DNA of 64,000 nt from Oenanthe sinensis (GCA_028671895.1 CM053802.1:13337631-13401630), one strand, 5' to 3'; positions 12,601-25,164 are shown, counted from the stretch's first letter. Made by a program: numbers and translations. Notes: a model not told the origin generated them from the sequence alone.

Positions 12601-15600
12601 AAATGTAGGAGGGAAGAACAGTACCTAATGCCTACCAGAAGCATTCTGAAGTACAAGTCCAAGAGACCCTCCTTCCCCTCGGGAGATCCTTAAAACATTT
12701 GAAACTAGCACAATCATATCTGACGGCTCTTTAACCTTCCCCCACTCTAATAGAAATTTACAACCACGTGACATAGTGTAGCAAAGATTATACTTAGAAG
12801 GCTCTCAGAATTTAGTCAATGTACCGTCCTTTCTTAAAAAACAGTAAGTTCAATAGGTGGGAGAAAAAATTGGCAAATACATAGTAGACTAGTTTTAGAT
12901 TTTAGACAAGTAAACGCATTGCGCGAGCACCGAATGGTCATAGTAGATCATAATATATAAGCAAATGTTCCATGTTAGTGTTTAGAGAAATCATCTAGCA
13001 TTAAAAGAATACATAACTATGGGTATCATAACAATTATATTTTAAATTTAGGCATTTATATCTTCCGACATTGGGTTGTCGTTGAATTCAACAGATTCAC
13101 TATATTCGCCTCCATGAAGCAAGTTGTTTTTTTGGGCCACAATAAGTAACAACATTAAAAGTTGTCATTCAATTGGACAAAAAAAAGGGCCAAAAGATTA
13201 CGATTCATGCATACTAGAATAGTTTTCAGGTTTTAGATAGACATGCGCAATGCGTGGACACCCTATGATCATAAATTTATAATACATAAGCATATGTTCA
13301 ATATTTGTGTCAAGCATATATACTTGTGAAGGCGTAAATGTAAGCCAAGGCAGTTCACCACTGCCTAGACGCCTAGGCGTCACTGACCCCATAAAAATCT
13401 AGGTGGGTTGGATGCCTATCATTCTATTGCATTTCCGCTTAGGTGACGCCTTGATAATTATGGCATCGGGAGAGATCTTATATTATTAAATGAATACATA
13501 TGTTGAGGATCGTGTGCCGGGTAAACTTCTAGCAAAACTTTTCAAAATTCATACAACTTAAATGTGTTAGGAAATATGAAGATAAATATTATTTCAAAAG
13601 GATGTCACTTTAAAGTTTAGGAGGAGAACATTAGATATTTTCCGCAGATAAAATTATTGAAACAGACATGTAGTATTCCTATGTAGGTGAATTATTTACT
13701 GCTTGTATTTCTTGATTCTTGGGTTTTATATTTTTACATGTGTATGTAGTTCCGCTTATTCTCAGGGACGAAGGCATTTCTGCCACCTCAGACCTCTGGC
13801 ACGCCACCCCAAACCCAAGAATTTTCATAATTAGTAAAATATTTATATTTTTTATTTTCTGTAATTTCATAGTAAATTTTTCTAAGACTTTTTACGTGTA
13901 TTTTTTATTCTTAGGTTTTAACTTTTTGTATGTGTGTAGCTCCCCTTTTTCTTGCCATGTTTTAACATCGCTACTCCTTGGGAGATTATGGTACAAACTT
14001 GCTTGCCACTCCCAACTTTGGTTAAAAGCATCATCACAGACAGTGAAATGAACCAAAACCTGAATTAGATCAAGTCTGGGAACAATTAGAGAAAAGGAGA
14101 AATATACATCCTGTTTAATCTAGTTTTCTCTTGCAAGTGACAGTTATTCCATATCTATTCTATAAAAGTTGATCTAATATCTTTGGAAGAATCATGTCAT
14201 TTTGATGTGTTGGTCTATATGAGCAGTTATTGTTTGTTAAAATAAAAAGTTGTGCATATGAAGTTAAATTCTATGCCAATGATATTATTGCTAATTAGCA
14301 TGAAATGATTATGTTTCTTTGTGTTTTGCATTTACTCTAATTCATCGATTAATCTAGGGATCATCATGTGGTCCATCTGAAAAAGTTTCTATTTTGCAGC
14401 ACTTGGGAGCTGAAGCAGAATCCTCAGGAAGCTTGAAGGAGGCTGACCCCAGTCCAATTTCAGTCCTGGAAGTTCCTTCCAGAGACTACTTATTATCGGG
14501 TCCAGAATGCTTTGAACAAGTTAGCGCTGACCTTCATGGTATCAAATTAAACCACTTAGCTCTAAGATTTTTTTGTTGGGTATGGAATTAGTTCCATTCT
14601 GTAAAGTACCGGAAAAGGAAGGTACCAATACTACACACAAACATCAACACGCCTCCATGCATATATATGTGCATGTGTGTGAAAATATCTATGGAATTCA
14701 CCATGAATCCTCTTTAAGATATGTGGAGTATCTGTAACCTTATGTTCAGTTTAATATTTGAGAAATACGGGGCTTGACAGTAGTAGCGACATGATTTACT
14801 AAAAGGTAGTTGTATATTCGATTCCCAACAGGGGGTTGTTGCCCTATATATAGGCATGGTTCTATAATCTGTTGCCTGTGGAAATGTGCATATTTGCTTC
14901 TTCTTGGAGTACTGATCTATATGTCATGTTGTCGGTGCTGTTTGAGTTGCTGAACTTGTTTGTTTCCTCAGATGTTAGAGATTTGTATCTCAATTCTAAT
15001 TATTTTTCATGCTTTGTGATTTTGCTAGATCTCCAAAAGCAGATCCCTCTGCTCAGCAGGGAATCAAAGACAGATTATGATGCACCTGTGCACATCATAA
15101 CCAACTTTGCTGGTATAGGATCGGGACTAGCAACGGATGCCAACGAGATAGTTGTATCTGAGTGCTGGGAATCTATCTACATTGCTGATGTATTAATTGA
15201 ATGTGGTCTTTATGATATGGTCACCAATATATTCATGCCAAGTTTAAATGGTCCAGATCACCCTCTTGGACCGTGGGTCTTTCAGAATCTTGAGAAGAAG
15301 TACTGTGATGAAATGTCTGCACCCAGCTATGAGAGGATGCTACTTTTTGATCGTATACGTTCAGCAGTTTTCGAGATTTCAAAGTCATGCATGAAATTAC
15401 GTCCATGGCTGAAGCCAGCGACAACTGAATTTGGATTGACGGGGAAAAAATGTAAGCTGAGGGATGAGGTGCATAAGTTGCTGGAAATCCAAGACGCAGA
15501 AGTCACAGGGGGAATACCGGGGAAGGTAATTGATAAGGAGACATATTGGGAGGATCTAAGAGATTCAGTTGACATGAAAGGTATAAAAATTGAGATGTCA

Positions 15601-15654
15601 CTGTCAAATGACCTACTAATGGAGCTTGTAATGGAATTGGAATTGGATGTATAG
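6643..15654 (+). CDS. DUF4378 (TRM-like) protein, copy 2, complete
   Basis: Four exons fit together in phase: 6643-6697, 8132-9858, 14400-14538 and 15029-15654, giving about 848 residues. Exon 1 encodes the basic start MDRLRRYRKSKTSTPNDQ. The large exon 2 contains the N-terminal motif SRDAILELLKKPNPLFLKHL, typical of the DUF3741/DUF4378 family, followed by a long Ser/Arg/Lys-rich, probably disordered middle part. Exon 4 holds the DUF4378 domain, with the LEKKY...ERMLLFDRIRSAVFEI and KIEMSLSNDLLMELVMEL blocks. Family members include TRM proteins that bind TON1 and microtubules; I infer but cannot show that role. Copy 1 upstream matches exons 3-4 and the surrounding introns. Intron 3 is unusually long (4.5 kb) and repeat-bearing. 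Splice sites are consensus (CAAG|GTCAAT, GAG|GTTTGA, ATG|GTATCA). Confidence 0.85.
11540..11605. repeat. 33-bp tandem duplication
   Basis: Two adjacent identical 33-bp units (11540-11572 and 11573-11605), each starting CTTATTTCAAATG and ending CTTGATCAAG. Confidence 0.92.
12895..13310. repeat. Two diverged copies of a ~100 bp repeat
   Basis: The copies at about 12895-12995 and 13205-13310 share TAGTTTT, a TTTTAGA core, a GCATTGCGCGAGCACC / GCAATGCGTGGACACC block and an ATACATAAGCATATGTT / ATATATAAGCAAATGTT block. The near-palindromic GCATTGCGCG core resembles dispersed plant transposon termini, but the family is not identified. Confidence 0.5.
13320..13470. repeat. GCCTAGGCG-containing short inverted repeat (MITE-like)
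   Basis: Contains the perfect palindrome ACGCCTAGGCGT at about 13368-13379. AAGGCG near the left end is matched by CGCCTT near the right end, with GTGACGCC close by. This resembles dispersed plant non-coding repeats, but I see no clear target duplication. Confidence 0.4.
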
Positions 15655-16033
15655 TCTGTAGCCATAGGGTGGGGGTATATATTGACTAACAGAAATAATG
15701 GGATATTTAGTGCTGGGAAGTGAATAAAATACCATGAGAAGAAGGATCCAAATGTTACATGCTGGCATATATGAAGGCTTATAAAGTGTAGGGGTTTCAA
15801 TTTTAATGACTTGCATTTGGATAATGTTTTCTATTCTGTATTGTGATTTCTTTTTTGCTGGTTTTTATGAACAACCCTGCAATTATTTTTATGTGAAGGC
15901 TTGAGTTGAGCCTGCTGTAGCTTTGGATTATATTTGGAAATAGATTAAATATGCATTAACATTTATAATTTTACCTTAATATATATTATATATCACGTAC
16001 AATACCCCAGAACCTGAATTGCCCAAAATCAAC
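15655..16033. other. Spacer between convergent genes
   Basis: About 380 bp holding the 3' ends of DUF4378 copy 2 (+) and the NaKR-like gene (-). The first 200 bp match the copy 1 3' flank; nothing else is visible. Confidence 0.7.
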
Positions 16034-17316
16034 TCAAACTAGAATTGCCTTGTCTTTGCTAATTGGTGAGAATTTATTATTTGAGCAAGAAGGGATTGTG
16101 GAGGAGGACGTTATCGGTGGTGGTGATGTCAAGAGTTGAGCTCTTTTCACTTTCGAGACACTAGCTAGTACAGATACTGGTGTCACGTTTCCGACAACTG
16201 TCAACTTCTTTGCAGCAAAGTCTATGTTGAAGGATGTTACTCCTGTGAACCATACACAAATCCAGTCATACACATGCCAAAACTAAATATTGATTTGTAC
16301 GATAAATATATACCTTCCATTTTCGATATATGTTTCTTCATTTTTCTTTCGCACCCTCTACAATGAAGAGACACTCCAAGTACTACTACCTGCAAATAAT
16401 GCAAGTACACACACAAACTCATCTAACTATATACACACCATCATAAGTACTCAACTACCACTGTTTTATGATCTTTCATATTATTTTTTATGTTTTCCTT
16501 TTCATTTCTTATCCGGGACATCGATTAGCAGCAAAAATTAAGATTTTATTTACTACTATTCCCTTGGTAAAAAGAGTTCGGGTGCTTGAAATATGTTTTA
16601 GTTTGAGTACCGGAAATTTAGTGTAATTTTATATGTATACCATGTTATCATGCATATGATTATGACAAATTATAGGTATATATATACACAGAAGATTAAA
16701 TATTATGTACGAAAAAATAAAATGGAGAATAAAAGCTAACCTGGTGGTTGGAAGCTGCAGAGGCAGGGGACGAAGAAGTTGGTTGAGAAGAAAACGGAGA
16801 GGTACAAGAAGTATGTTCCACCATAGCCAAGCGAGGATCAAAACGATGCGAATATATGAATGATTTCATTTCATGAGTACTACTACTATTAGTAGTAGTC
16901 AGCAAGTATCTCGAAGAATCACCAGGACTACTGACATTATTCTCATAATTATCTGTAGTACGCTTAGTAGTACTACTAGTATCGATTACCATTTTGTCAG
17001 CACAGTCTGTCTTCTTCTTCGTCTGATGAATATTAATCATGCTTTTTATAAAACTTTGGTTGAGATGTTTAGGGTCCATAGGGGGAGAGGAAGGTAGTTT
17101 GGTACTTGTATTCAGCTGCACTACTTTGCCAAGTCTAGTTGCATCCCGGATGATGGGATTGCAGCGGTCTATAGCTCGACCACCTAGAGAAACTGTGCTG
17201 GAGGAGCAGGATGAGGATGATGCTAATTCATCTTCCATAGTTAGTCTATCTATGATATATGTTGCAGCTTCGGCAGCACTGATTATGATATCTTCTTCTT
17301 CTATGTCTAGTTTCAT
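16034..17316 (-). CDS. NaKR-like heavy-metal-associated domain protein
   Basis: Three exons read on the minus strand: 17316-16741, 16389-16314 and 16242-16034, giving 286 residues with matching phases (0, then 1). The N-terminal region is Ser/Thr-rich and low in complexity, and carries SLGGRAIDRCNPIIRDATR, a block I associate with SODIUM POTASSIUM ROOT DEFECTIVE (NaKR) proteins. A C-terminal HMA domain starts near residue 193, with the metal-binding CxxC at Cys202-Cys205 (LHCRGCERK), then KKHISKMEGVTSFNIDFAAK and VTPVSVLASVSKVK. NaKR1 of Arabidopsis acts in phloem and affects Na+/K+ levels and flowering; transfer of that role to this gene is inference. The gene lacks the C-terminal CaaX box of HIPP proteins, as NaKR proteins also do. 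It ends tail to tail with DUF4378 copy 2. Confidence 0.88.
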
Positions 17317-19585
17317 GTTGTTTCTAGTGATGAGGGCAATACTATGTTAGACGGGAGCTAGGTGTCTACAAATCTCTTCTTCTACTCCTTTATTAAGCAG
17401 CTCTAAGCTACATAAAGTTGATATACATTATGCAGTGGATTGGAGTTGTTGGCATCTTAAAGTATTACTAGTTCCCTTCCTCCAGTTCCACAAAAAAGAA
17501 TTCTCTTTACTCTAAACTAATATATACAAGTCTTTTTCATGTTAATATTATACATATTTTAATTGCACAATTCATTTCCGATTGTGTATAAATATAATAT
17601 AACCTTTAGCTACAAAAATGAAAAGTGCCGTTAATATTCAGAAACTCAACCGTAAGAAACTATCATTAAAGTAATCACGGAGCACGCATCAACAAGATCC
17701 ACAACATTATCTTTCTTTAGCTACAATTTTTTGTTTTTGAATAAAATTGAATGTTTAAATTTTTATTCAGAATTTTTTTTATAGAATTATGCTTTATATG
17801 CACCTTAAGTGCCGGACCTTCACATAAACAAATGGGTGGGACTGAAGGAGTAGATAACAAGCTCGCTGTGAAAATCGAAAATTAGTATAAAGAAATGACA
17901 GAATTGAAGATACCAATGATGATGATATATAGTGCACGCCAGATGCTATGATCTAGGATGAAAATATGGATAACAGAATTGTTTACTCGTTTCAGGATAG
18001 ACAATCTTATTATAATGTATGCGGATGTAGCAGGTACATACAAGAACATATATATAATATAATGATTTAGATTTATTCTTGGGCAGATTAATAATTTGTA
18101 AAATAAATGGCATGGTTGGAGCTGGCCTACAGGTTTGATGAGGTTTTAAAGAAAACTGCAGAACAATGTCCATACATTCAAGTTTATCAAGGACACGAAT
18201 ACAACTCAGCACAACTCAGCCAACCGCTAAATAATGAGCGTGAAAGTGTAGATATTTACCCTGTTTTGTCTTTGCATCTAAGTACATATTTTAGACTTCC
18301 ATTCTTTTTTACACTATATTCCTAATACTTTAAATTTTCTATTTTTTATCCTACTCATTTTCTTCGCAAATTTACAGAGAAAGAACAAATTCTCAAATTT
18401 GATGCTCTTTCTTAACATTATTTTTTTCTTCTTTAATTTTACTCACAAATTTTTCTTTATATTATTTCTCCGTTCCATTCCATTTCATTTCCGTCAACCA
18501 AAAACACATAATAATTCATGGATCAGTAGTATACTCGAGAGTTGTTATCTTGCAATCATACCTAAACAACATGGATCATGTATACTGAGCCCTGAGGTAT
18601 CAAATTCTTTAAAATCGATTATGTGGAAAATATATATTTGCAAAAGCTCTTTTTATCTAAATTGTGGAGTTGTATTCCGAGCAAATGCAACCTCCACTGA
18701 AAGCCTTCTTTTGATGTAGATGAGTGAGACAGAAAGCTATTTGTTTCTATCTAAGCACGCTTCATTTTATTTTGCTCCACAAACTGATAGAATCAGATGC
18801 CTACATACATATATGTTGCATTATGGAATGAGCATATATTCCACTTTTCTTGTACTTTACATCCCCATCCCCCTTGCTGACCCATATCTAACAGAGACTT
18901 TCAAGTTCAAGCCCAAACGCTTTCTTTTTAACTTAACATTCCCTTTTGATGAACATATAAAATGAACCTCATTCTGCCTACTCTTTGTAGTGCAGTTGTT
19001 TTTCCGTTCTTTTCTTGTTCTAAATTTTATTTCCCATCACTTTGTTTTTTTCCTTCTTTTTGGGTTTTATATTCAGAGTTGAAAGGGTTTGAGTCTTCTT
19101 GGGGACAGAAGTTTAAAACGAATAACCGAGTAACATAGTCTTTTATATCTGGGAATAATCTTTTAAGGCTAAAGCACCTTTTTTCTTTACTTAACAAAGC
19201 ATAATTTTTCCCTATATTCTTCTCCTATCTTCCTGCATAACAATTTTACTCAACAGATGAGAAAATTTCAAACAACGCTTCGTACAGTCCCAACTATAAA
19301 ATCAACTCTTTACCATTTCACCGAAAAGCTGTTTATTACAACATTTTAGGTAACATATGAACAGTGTGCAAAAAAAAAACGGGTATTTAGACCATTGTTT
19401 TGTCAAAAATTCTAAAATAGATAATAGAAGAGGCATTTTCCTATATACGTGACTAAAGTTCCCATGTATGTAAATAAAGGCGGATTGAAGATACTAACCA
19501 AATAACCTCAGTAAAAATAAATAAAAACATCCAAAAACATTTTACTGGCCCAGTCGCTCCTATACATACTGCTTCATCATCATTC
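17317..19585. other. Intergenic region: NaKR-like upstream side and UXS 3' side
   Basis: AT-rich, pyrimidine-rich in places (18380-18500), with no frame that looks like a protein family. Short open frames at 18107-18325 and 18399-18965 have no recognisable motif. It should hold the promoter of the NaKR-like gene (up to about 17.6 kb) and the UXS 3' UTR (from 19585 downward). Confidence 0.55.
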
Positions 19586-22500
19586 TTATTTTTGTCCTTT
19601 CCCTTCATCCTCATTCAAGATGCGGTTCTGAAAATCAGAGACCATGCGTGGCAGACCATCACGAAGGGATATTTTTGGCTCCCAGTTAAGTAAATTCTTT
19701 GCTTTGCTAATATCTGGTTTCCTCTTGTGAGGATCATCAGCAGTGTTCTCTTTATATTCAATTGTCGCACTGGGATCAATTGTTTCTTTGACAACCTACA
19801 CTCCAAAAAGAAGTAACTTTATATATGCCAACATGAACTATATATGAACTTTTAAGTAAATACTCAATATTGAGGGAGAAATGCATCACAGAAGCGGACA
19901 AGCCAAAACTATATATTTGTATATGAATGATTTAAGAATATACTAACCTCAGCAAGCTCCAACATGGTGAATTCCCCTGGATTACCCAAATTAAAAGGTC
20001 CCACGTGCTCACCTTCCATCAATGCCATCAATCCATCAACCTGGAAAAATATTCACAATTATTCTGTAGTTCAACCAAGTAGAAATTTTCTTACCAGGTT
20101 ATTAATTTTGCTTTTATAATGTTGCTTAATCATTTAAATGGCTTACAAGTTGAGAAATATAACTCCATACAGAGTTACAAGTTGAGGATTTAAACTCCAT
20201 ATAGATTATAGAGTGAGATCACGTTCAAGTCAACTATGAGTGTGTTAGGACTTGAAATTGTTCTTGCAGAGAAAAAGAGCACGAGATAGATGAGATTGAC
20301 TAGTTGGCGAATCCCTCTCTTTCCGTATCTTCATCTAATTCACAAAGTCTAAAGTTGTTTAAACCAAAAACAAATTTATGCAACACCACTTTATGTTTAA
20401 AGTTACTTTTATAGCTTTCCGGCCAGGTAGACCCTCTTCTCTTGGTAACAAGAGGTTATCTGTTCAAATCTCAATGTATGCATAAATTTCTGCAAATGAC
20501 TAATACAAGAAAGAAAAGCTTAAGAATAGTTTATAATAGCAACACACATAACTTTTTATAAAAATGTTCTGTATATTATCTGTGAAAATAGTAAAAGTCA
20601 AAGATCATAGAGGCTGCATAAATCAGTCGTTGCAATAATCACCCATTTATTAGGTAATCTATTATAAAATTTTAACACTTTTACAAGTTATTTACAGCAA
20701 ATATTTATTATTGAAATCATATTTTACTATTTTAATAAGAGCAATTAACACTCATTATTGGCATATCACATTAAATTCATATTTTTATTTTGAGTTTTTG
20801 TGAGTATTCAAGTTGTGATATTGCATCTAGTTTAATGCTGTAAATAATGATATATATATCAATTAAGTATTTTATATTTGACGTTGAAATGATATTTAAT
20901 TTATTATAACTAAATATTAAACATTTCAAATAAACTATCCTAATTTAATATTATATTTAGGTATCTTATAAGAATCAGTACCATATATATGCTCAATATA
21001 AATTTTATAAATAAGGTCCTTATATGTCATCATACTTGCAAGTAGCACTTTCAAAAATTATTAACTACTAGGATCTCCAAGAGTCTTCTAGTAACTCTTA
21101 AATATAATATAAAATAATAGGCTCCTAGTAAGTTATCACATTTTTAAGAGTGTCAACTCCAACAATATTCTTTATAATCACTCTCTATTTAATATTCTAT
21201 TCATATTTGAGGGAAAAGTGGGGGAAGAATTGGAGGGAATGAATATTTTATTAATAAATATAACTTAAGAGCCATGTACAAGCTCTTAAAATTGAGGAGA
21301 GAGAGGAGGCTCTTAACTTTTTAAAGAGCCTCTTGGAGCTTCAATTTATGGATGGCTCTTTATTTTTCAACTTAGGAGCTTATATAAACACTTTCCTATC
21401 TTATTTATCATCAACCTGATATCATATTAGGTGCAATCAAGATCCTCAAAGAGCTAAGAGTTCATCAAGCCTTGTTTCGTTTTCAATCAGGTCATCTACC
21501 AAACTACAAATGCCAGACTTGGCAAGCAATAAGCAATACTACCAGCAGAAGCATTGCATCTGCATTTTCTCCCTCTTCCACAGCCATATTCAACATGTAA
21601 CCCAAAGAAGGATGTTCACATTCGACATTATTGATAGAGAGAGAAAATCCATCGCCTACATGAGCATGATGTTTTATGGTAAATGGGGGAGGGGAGATGG
21701 CCCGTAGGCAAAAACTACCTCTAGCAAGGTTCAATTAAGAGACATCCAAAGTGGATCTCTAGCTATCTGGATAGATCTCAAGGAAACATAGTCTTAGACC
21801 ACTATGACGTGAAAGAATAGGATTCTTCAGTTGGAAAGATAAGGATCTGTTATTATGAAACTAAATGTCATCTAAAACCCTACTTTTTTTCCGTTTCTTA
21901 GTTAATAAAGAACTGCTACACATTAAGCTCATCAACAGATTTGTTATCTACAATATTACCTGAAACAAAGGTATAGAAACTACAAAAATGTAACATACCA
22001 AGTCTGATACATATTGGAAGCTTCTTGTTTGCTTTCCATCACCATAAACAGTCAATGGTTGTTTGCGGATTGCCTGATAAGAACATAGGTATAATGATGA
22101 GAAAGTCCTCATATGATAATTAAGGCTGTGTTCACTTCACTTGAATGGAATGAGAGGAGAATGGAATGAAATTTATACTCTTATTTGGGTGAGATTAGGA
22201 AAACGTTTATAATTTTCATTCATTCTTTCATTCCATTCCAAATTATTTATACTAAAATTCTAACCCACATGTTTTGAAAGGAATGCTCCATTCCATTTCT
22301 TCACTATTTTCCCTACAATACTTATCATAGAAACTTTAGACTCTCTCATGTTCATTTAAAATTTCACTCGTACATTTTTTTTTCTTCATACAATTTGTTT
22401 ATAATTTTTAATTCCATTCCATTCCTTCCTCATTCCATTCTCACCAAGTGAACACAACCTAAGAGTTTTATGCACCATATCGAAAGGAAATCAGGCTGTA

Positions 22501-25152
22501 CCTGTGCCACAAAGTTGCTTACTACACGCCCATCATCTAAACACATACGAGGTCCATATGTATTGAAGATACGAGCAATACGTACCTAAAAAAATGAACA
22601 CTCTCGTAAATTCATGTTTTAAGATTCGCACAATATATTTATAGCAGTTTCATGTGTTTCTCCATCAAGTCATGGTATATACCTTATAAAATATCAGTTT
22701 TCTGTCCTAAATGTATCATAAAAAAGATCAAATTTTAGTACCCAGTATATCTGATACAATCTAATCATCGTGGTAGAAAAACTATAAACTCATCAATAGA
22801 GGATACTAAAGATACCTTAACTTATTAAAATTTCGAATAATGGGTGTAAACAAACACCAGTAAACAATAGATTCTCCATCCAAATATCCATTTTATCTCA
22901 CACCGACGAGCATAAATGATTTGTAAACCAAAACTTTAAATTTTTTTCCATAAAATATACATATATAAACTTCAATATGCCTCGAGTCTTATTACTACAG
23001 TGGTAAACCCAATTCATTCTTATTAAATTAAACTTCTTTAAACAACCAAATATTTCACCTCTGACTTCCTAAAACGAACTCCAGTACGGCAGCAGCCAAA
23101 ATCCAGCTCAAGAACAGCCAATCAATCAAGTATAGAATTTTTATCTGCTTTACACAATCTACTTTCAAGAATCAAGACTTGATCAAAAGTTTGTTTTCTC
23201 TTATTTTTTAGAATAATACTTTACATGCAACCAGATTATGTTTCTAAGGAATCACTCATTTACAAACACATAAACTCATAATATAAGCAACAATATATGT
23301 GATAGAACATTTTTCTTTTTTCTTCTTTTTCCTTGGTGCTTCTGTGAAGGGCACTTCATAAGATGAATTCAAACACCTCTCACTTAGAAACAAACCAATG
23401 AAAAACTTACAAAAACAGTCTTTAATGACTAAATTCCATCATGAATGTAAGAACTACCAAATGTAATTTAGTGGCGGGTAAATGCAGGCGCATAATTCTC
23501 ATATTTGTTAGTAAAGTAGCTATGCCTATAAGATTCATGATTGAATATATGGATTTGAAGCAGGAGGGGAAATCAAGGCTCTTTGTTTTTCATACTTTGA
23601 TAAAGAAAAAGATAAAATTGGTTGCAAATCCCAAACACAATTTACCTCTTCCTAACGATATTTAAAAGTACTTCCACCATCTAATGAACTAGTCTCGGTT
23701 AAAATTCAGTTGCATACACCTACTGACCTACATCATCCACTTATACTAACAAGTAGAATAAAACAGCTTAATACTGAATATGTCATCACATGAAGCAAAA
23801 GTAACAACTATTACTATTAGTCCAACTATATAATAAATATAACCAACTAGCAACAGTTCTTGCTTATAAATAACAACATTAGAAATTTTCTAATAAATAC
23901 CACTATTAGTTCCTAATGAATTAATTTCACATGTAAATTGGCACAAGACATTGCACATAATTCAAGTGGTACCGTCTTCTACCTCAACACCCGCACCTCG
24001 ATGATAATCCATAGACAAAGTCTCAGCTGTTCGTTTTCCTTCATCATAGCAACTCCTTACACCTAAGTTTTTAAACCATTATGAACACAAACAGATATAA
24101 CAGAAGCACAAACTATCCACTAACAAAAATTTAAGTAAGCAATATTTCACCTATTGGATTGACATTTCCCCAATAAGTTTCCTTTTGGGGATGCTCAAGT
24201 GGATCCCCATATACCTCACTCGTGCTTGTGAGCAAAAACCTAGCACCAATTCTCTTGGCGAGCCCCAACATGTTTAAGGTACCCATGACATTTGTCTTGT
24301 AATCAATAGTCAAGGATATCACACACAATTCCAAAATTCACTAAACTATAACACAACATATATCAAAGCAACAATAGCATATACACATACATATACACAG
24401 GGTATGGCTTAAATTAGGAACCACATAACCAAATGTTATGCACTTCATTTTAGGTTACTATCGTGTTCAAACACATATAAACATATTTCAAGCCAAGCCT
24501 ATGCATATAAACACAATGTAAGCATCGATAAAAAGGATATAATAGTCTTGACAGGATTATACTTGTAATGAACGGGAGATGCAGGGCAAGCCAAATGATA
24601 GATCTGATCAACTTCCAACAAAATCGGCTCAACAACGTCATGTCTAATCAACTCAAACCTAGGGTTTCCAAAATGATGCATAACATTATCTTTTCGTCCC
24701 GTAAAGAAATTATCAATAACAATAACATCATCGCCTCGGGCAATCAACTTATCAACCAAATGACTCCCAACAAATCCAGCACCACCAGTAACCACAATCC
24801 TCAACCTCTTCCTCCCAATTCCCACAGGAATCCTCCCGCTCCGCTGCTGCATTCCCGCATTGCTCCTCGAAACCACTTGGCGATCGAATAAGGAAACGGA
24901 TTTAGCGAGAGAGGCATCGGAAGGCGAAAAAGAGGAGAGATTAGGTTGAACGATGAAGAAAGTGGAACCGATGAGGATGCCGAGGAGAATGAAGAGGAGA
25001 CGCTGCTCTTTGAGGATGTAATTGATGGATCGAGGGAATGATCGGTGGTGTTTTAGGGCTTTTGGTGAGTATGATGATGAGTGATCGGTTGATGATAACA
25101 TTTCTTCATCTCTTTTGTATGCTAAGCTTGATTGCTTGTGTAATTGCTTCAT
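19586..25152 (-). CDS. UXS: UDP-glucuronate decarboxylase (UDP-xylose synthase), Golgi type II membrane form
   Basis: Converts UDP-glucuronate to UDP-xylose for xylan, xyloglucan and pectin synthesis. Seven exons, all in phase, give 433 residues: 25152-24541, 24298-24151, 24062-23983, 22585-22502, 22073-21999, 20040-19948 and 19795-19586. A cytosolic basic N-terminus and one membrane segment (about residues 52-68) indicate a Golgi type II protein of the Arabidopsis UXS2/UXS4 (AUD) kind, with the catalytic part in the lumen. The extended SDR domain shows the NAD-binding GGAGFVG (123-129), TSTSEVYG, catalytic Tyr259 and Lys263 (YDEGK), and the later blocks RIFNTYGPRM, GDGKQTRSFQ and GPFNLGNPGEFTMLE. 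Length is close to family norms (about 440). Intron 1 is of the rare AT-AC class. Introns 4 and 5 carry MITEs. The coding sequence looks intact. Confidence 0.96.
21069..21342. mobile_element. MITE-like element in UXS intron 5, related to the one at 62544
   Basis: The ends TCTCCAAGAGTC and GAGCCTCTTGGAG are inverted repeats. The interior shares GTGTCAACTCCAACAA, GGCTCCTAGTAA and GAATATTTTATT blocks with the element at 62544-62914. The target duplication is not clear. It appears non-coding. Confidence 0.55.
22124..22459. mobile_element. Tourist-like MITE (PIF/Harbinger) in UXS intron 4
   Basis: The ends read GGCTGTGTTCACTT and, reverse-complemented, GGTTGTGTTCACTT, and both are followed inward by ATGGAATGAG-like sequence. 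A direct TAA duplication flanks it (22121-22123, 22460-22462), the PIF/Harbinger signature. It is 336 bp, non-coding, and fills most of the intron. Confidence 0.85.
24299..24540 (-). other. UXS: U12-type AT-AC intron (UXS intron 1)
   Basis: The protein family requires joining ...NPVKTI to KTNVMGTLN. The 242-nt segment between them begins ATATCCTTTTT, the exact U12 donor consensus, and ends in AC. A branch-site match TCCTTGAC lies so that its A is 11 nt before the acceptor, typical for the minor spliceosome. No GT-AG alternative keeps the conserved protein. Confidence 0.93.
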
Positions 25153-25164
25153 CTGAGATTAATA

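Larger units (their letters stand above)
9859..14399 (+). other. 4.5 kb intron 3 of DUF4378 copy 2
   Basis: Phase-0 intron from GAG|GTTTGA to TTTTGCAG. No gene is visible inside it. It contains a 33-bp tandem duplication (11540-11605), two diverged copies of a roughly 100 bp repeat (12895-12995, 13205-13310), a GCCTAGGCG-rich repeat (13320-13470) and, from about 13890, sequence matching copy 1 from about 180. A second version of the same copy 1-like motif lies at 13710-13764. Confidence 0.7.

Noticed and set aside
18107..18965. Small + strand open frames between the NaKR-like gene and UXS
   Set aside because: No family motif, no splice partners, and a composition like the surrounding spacer.
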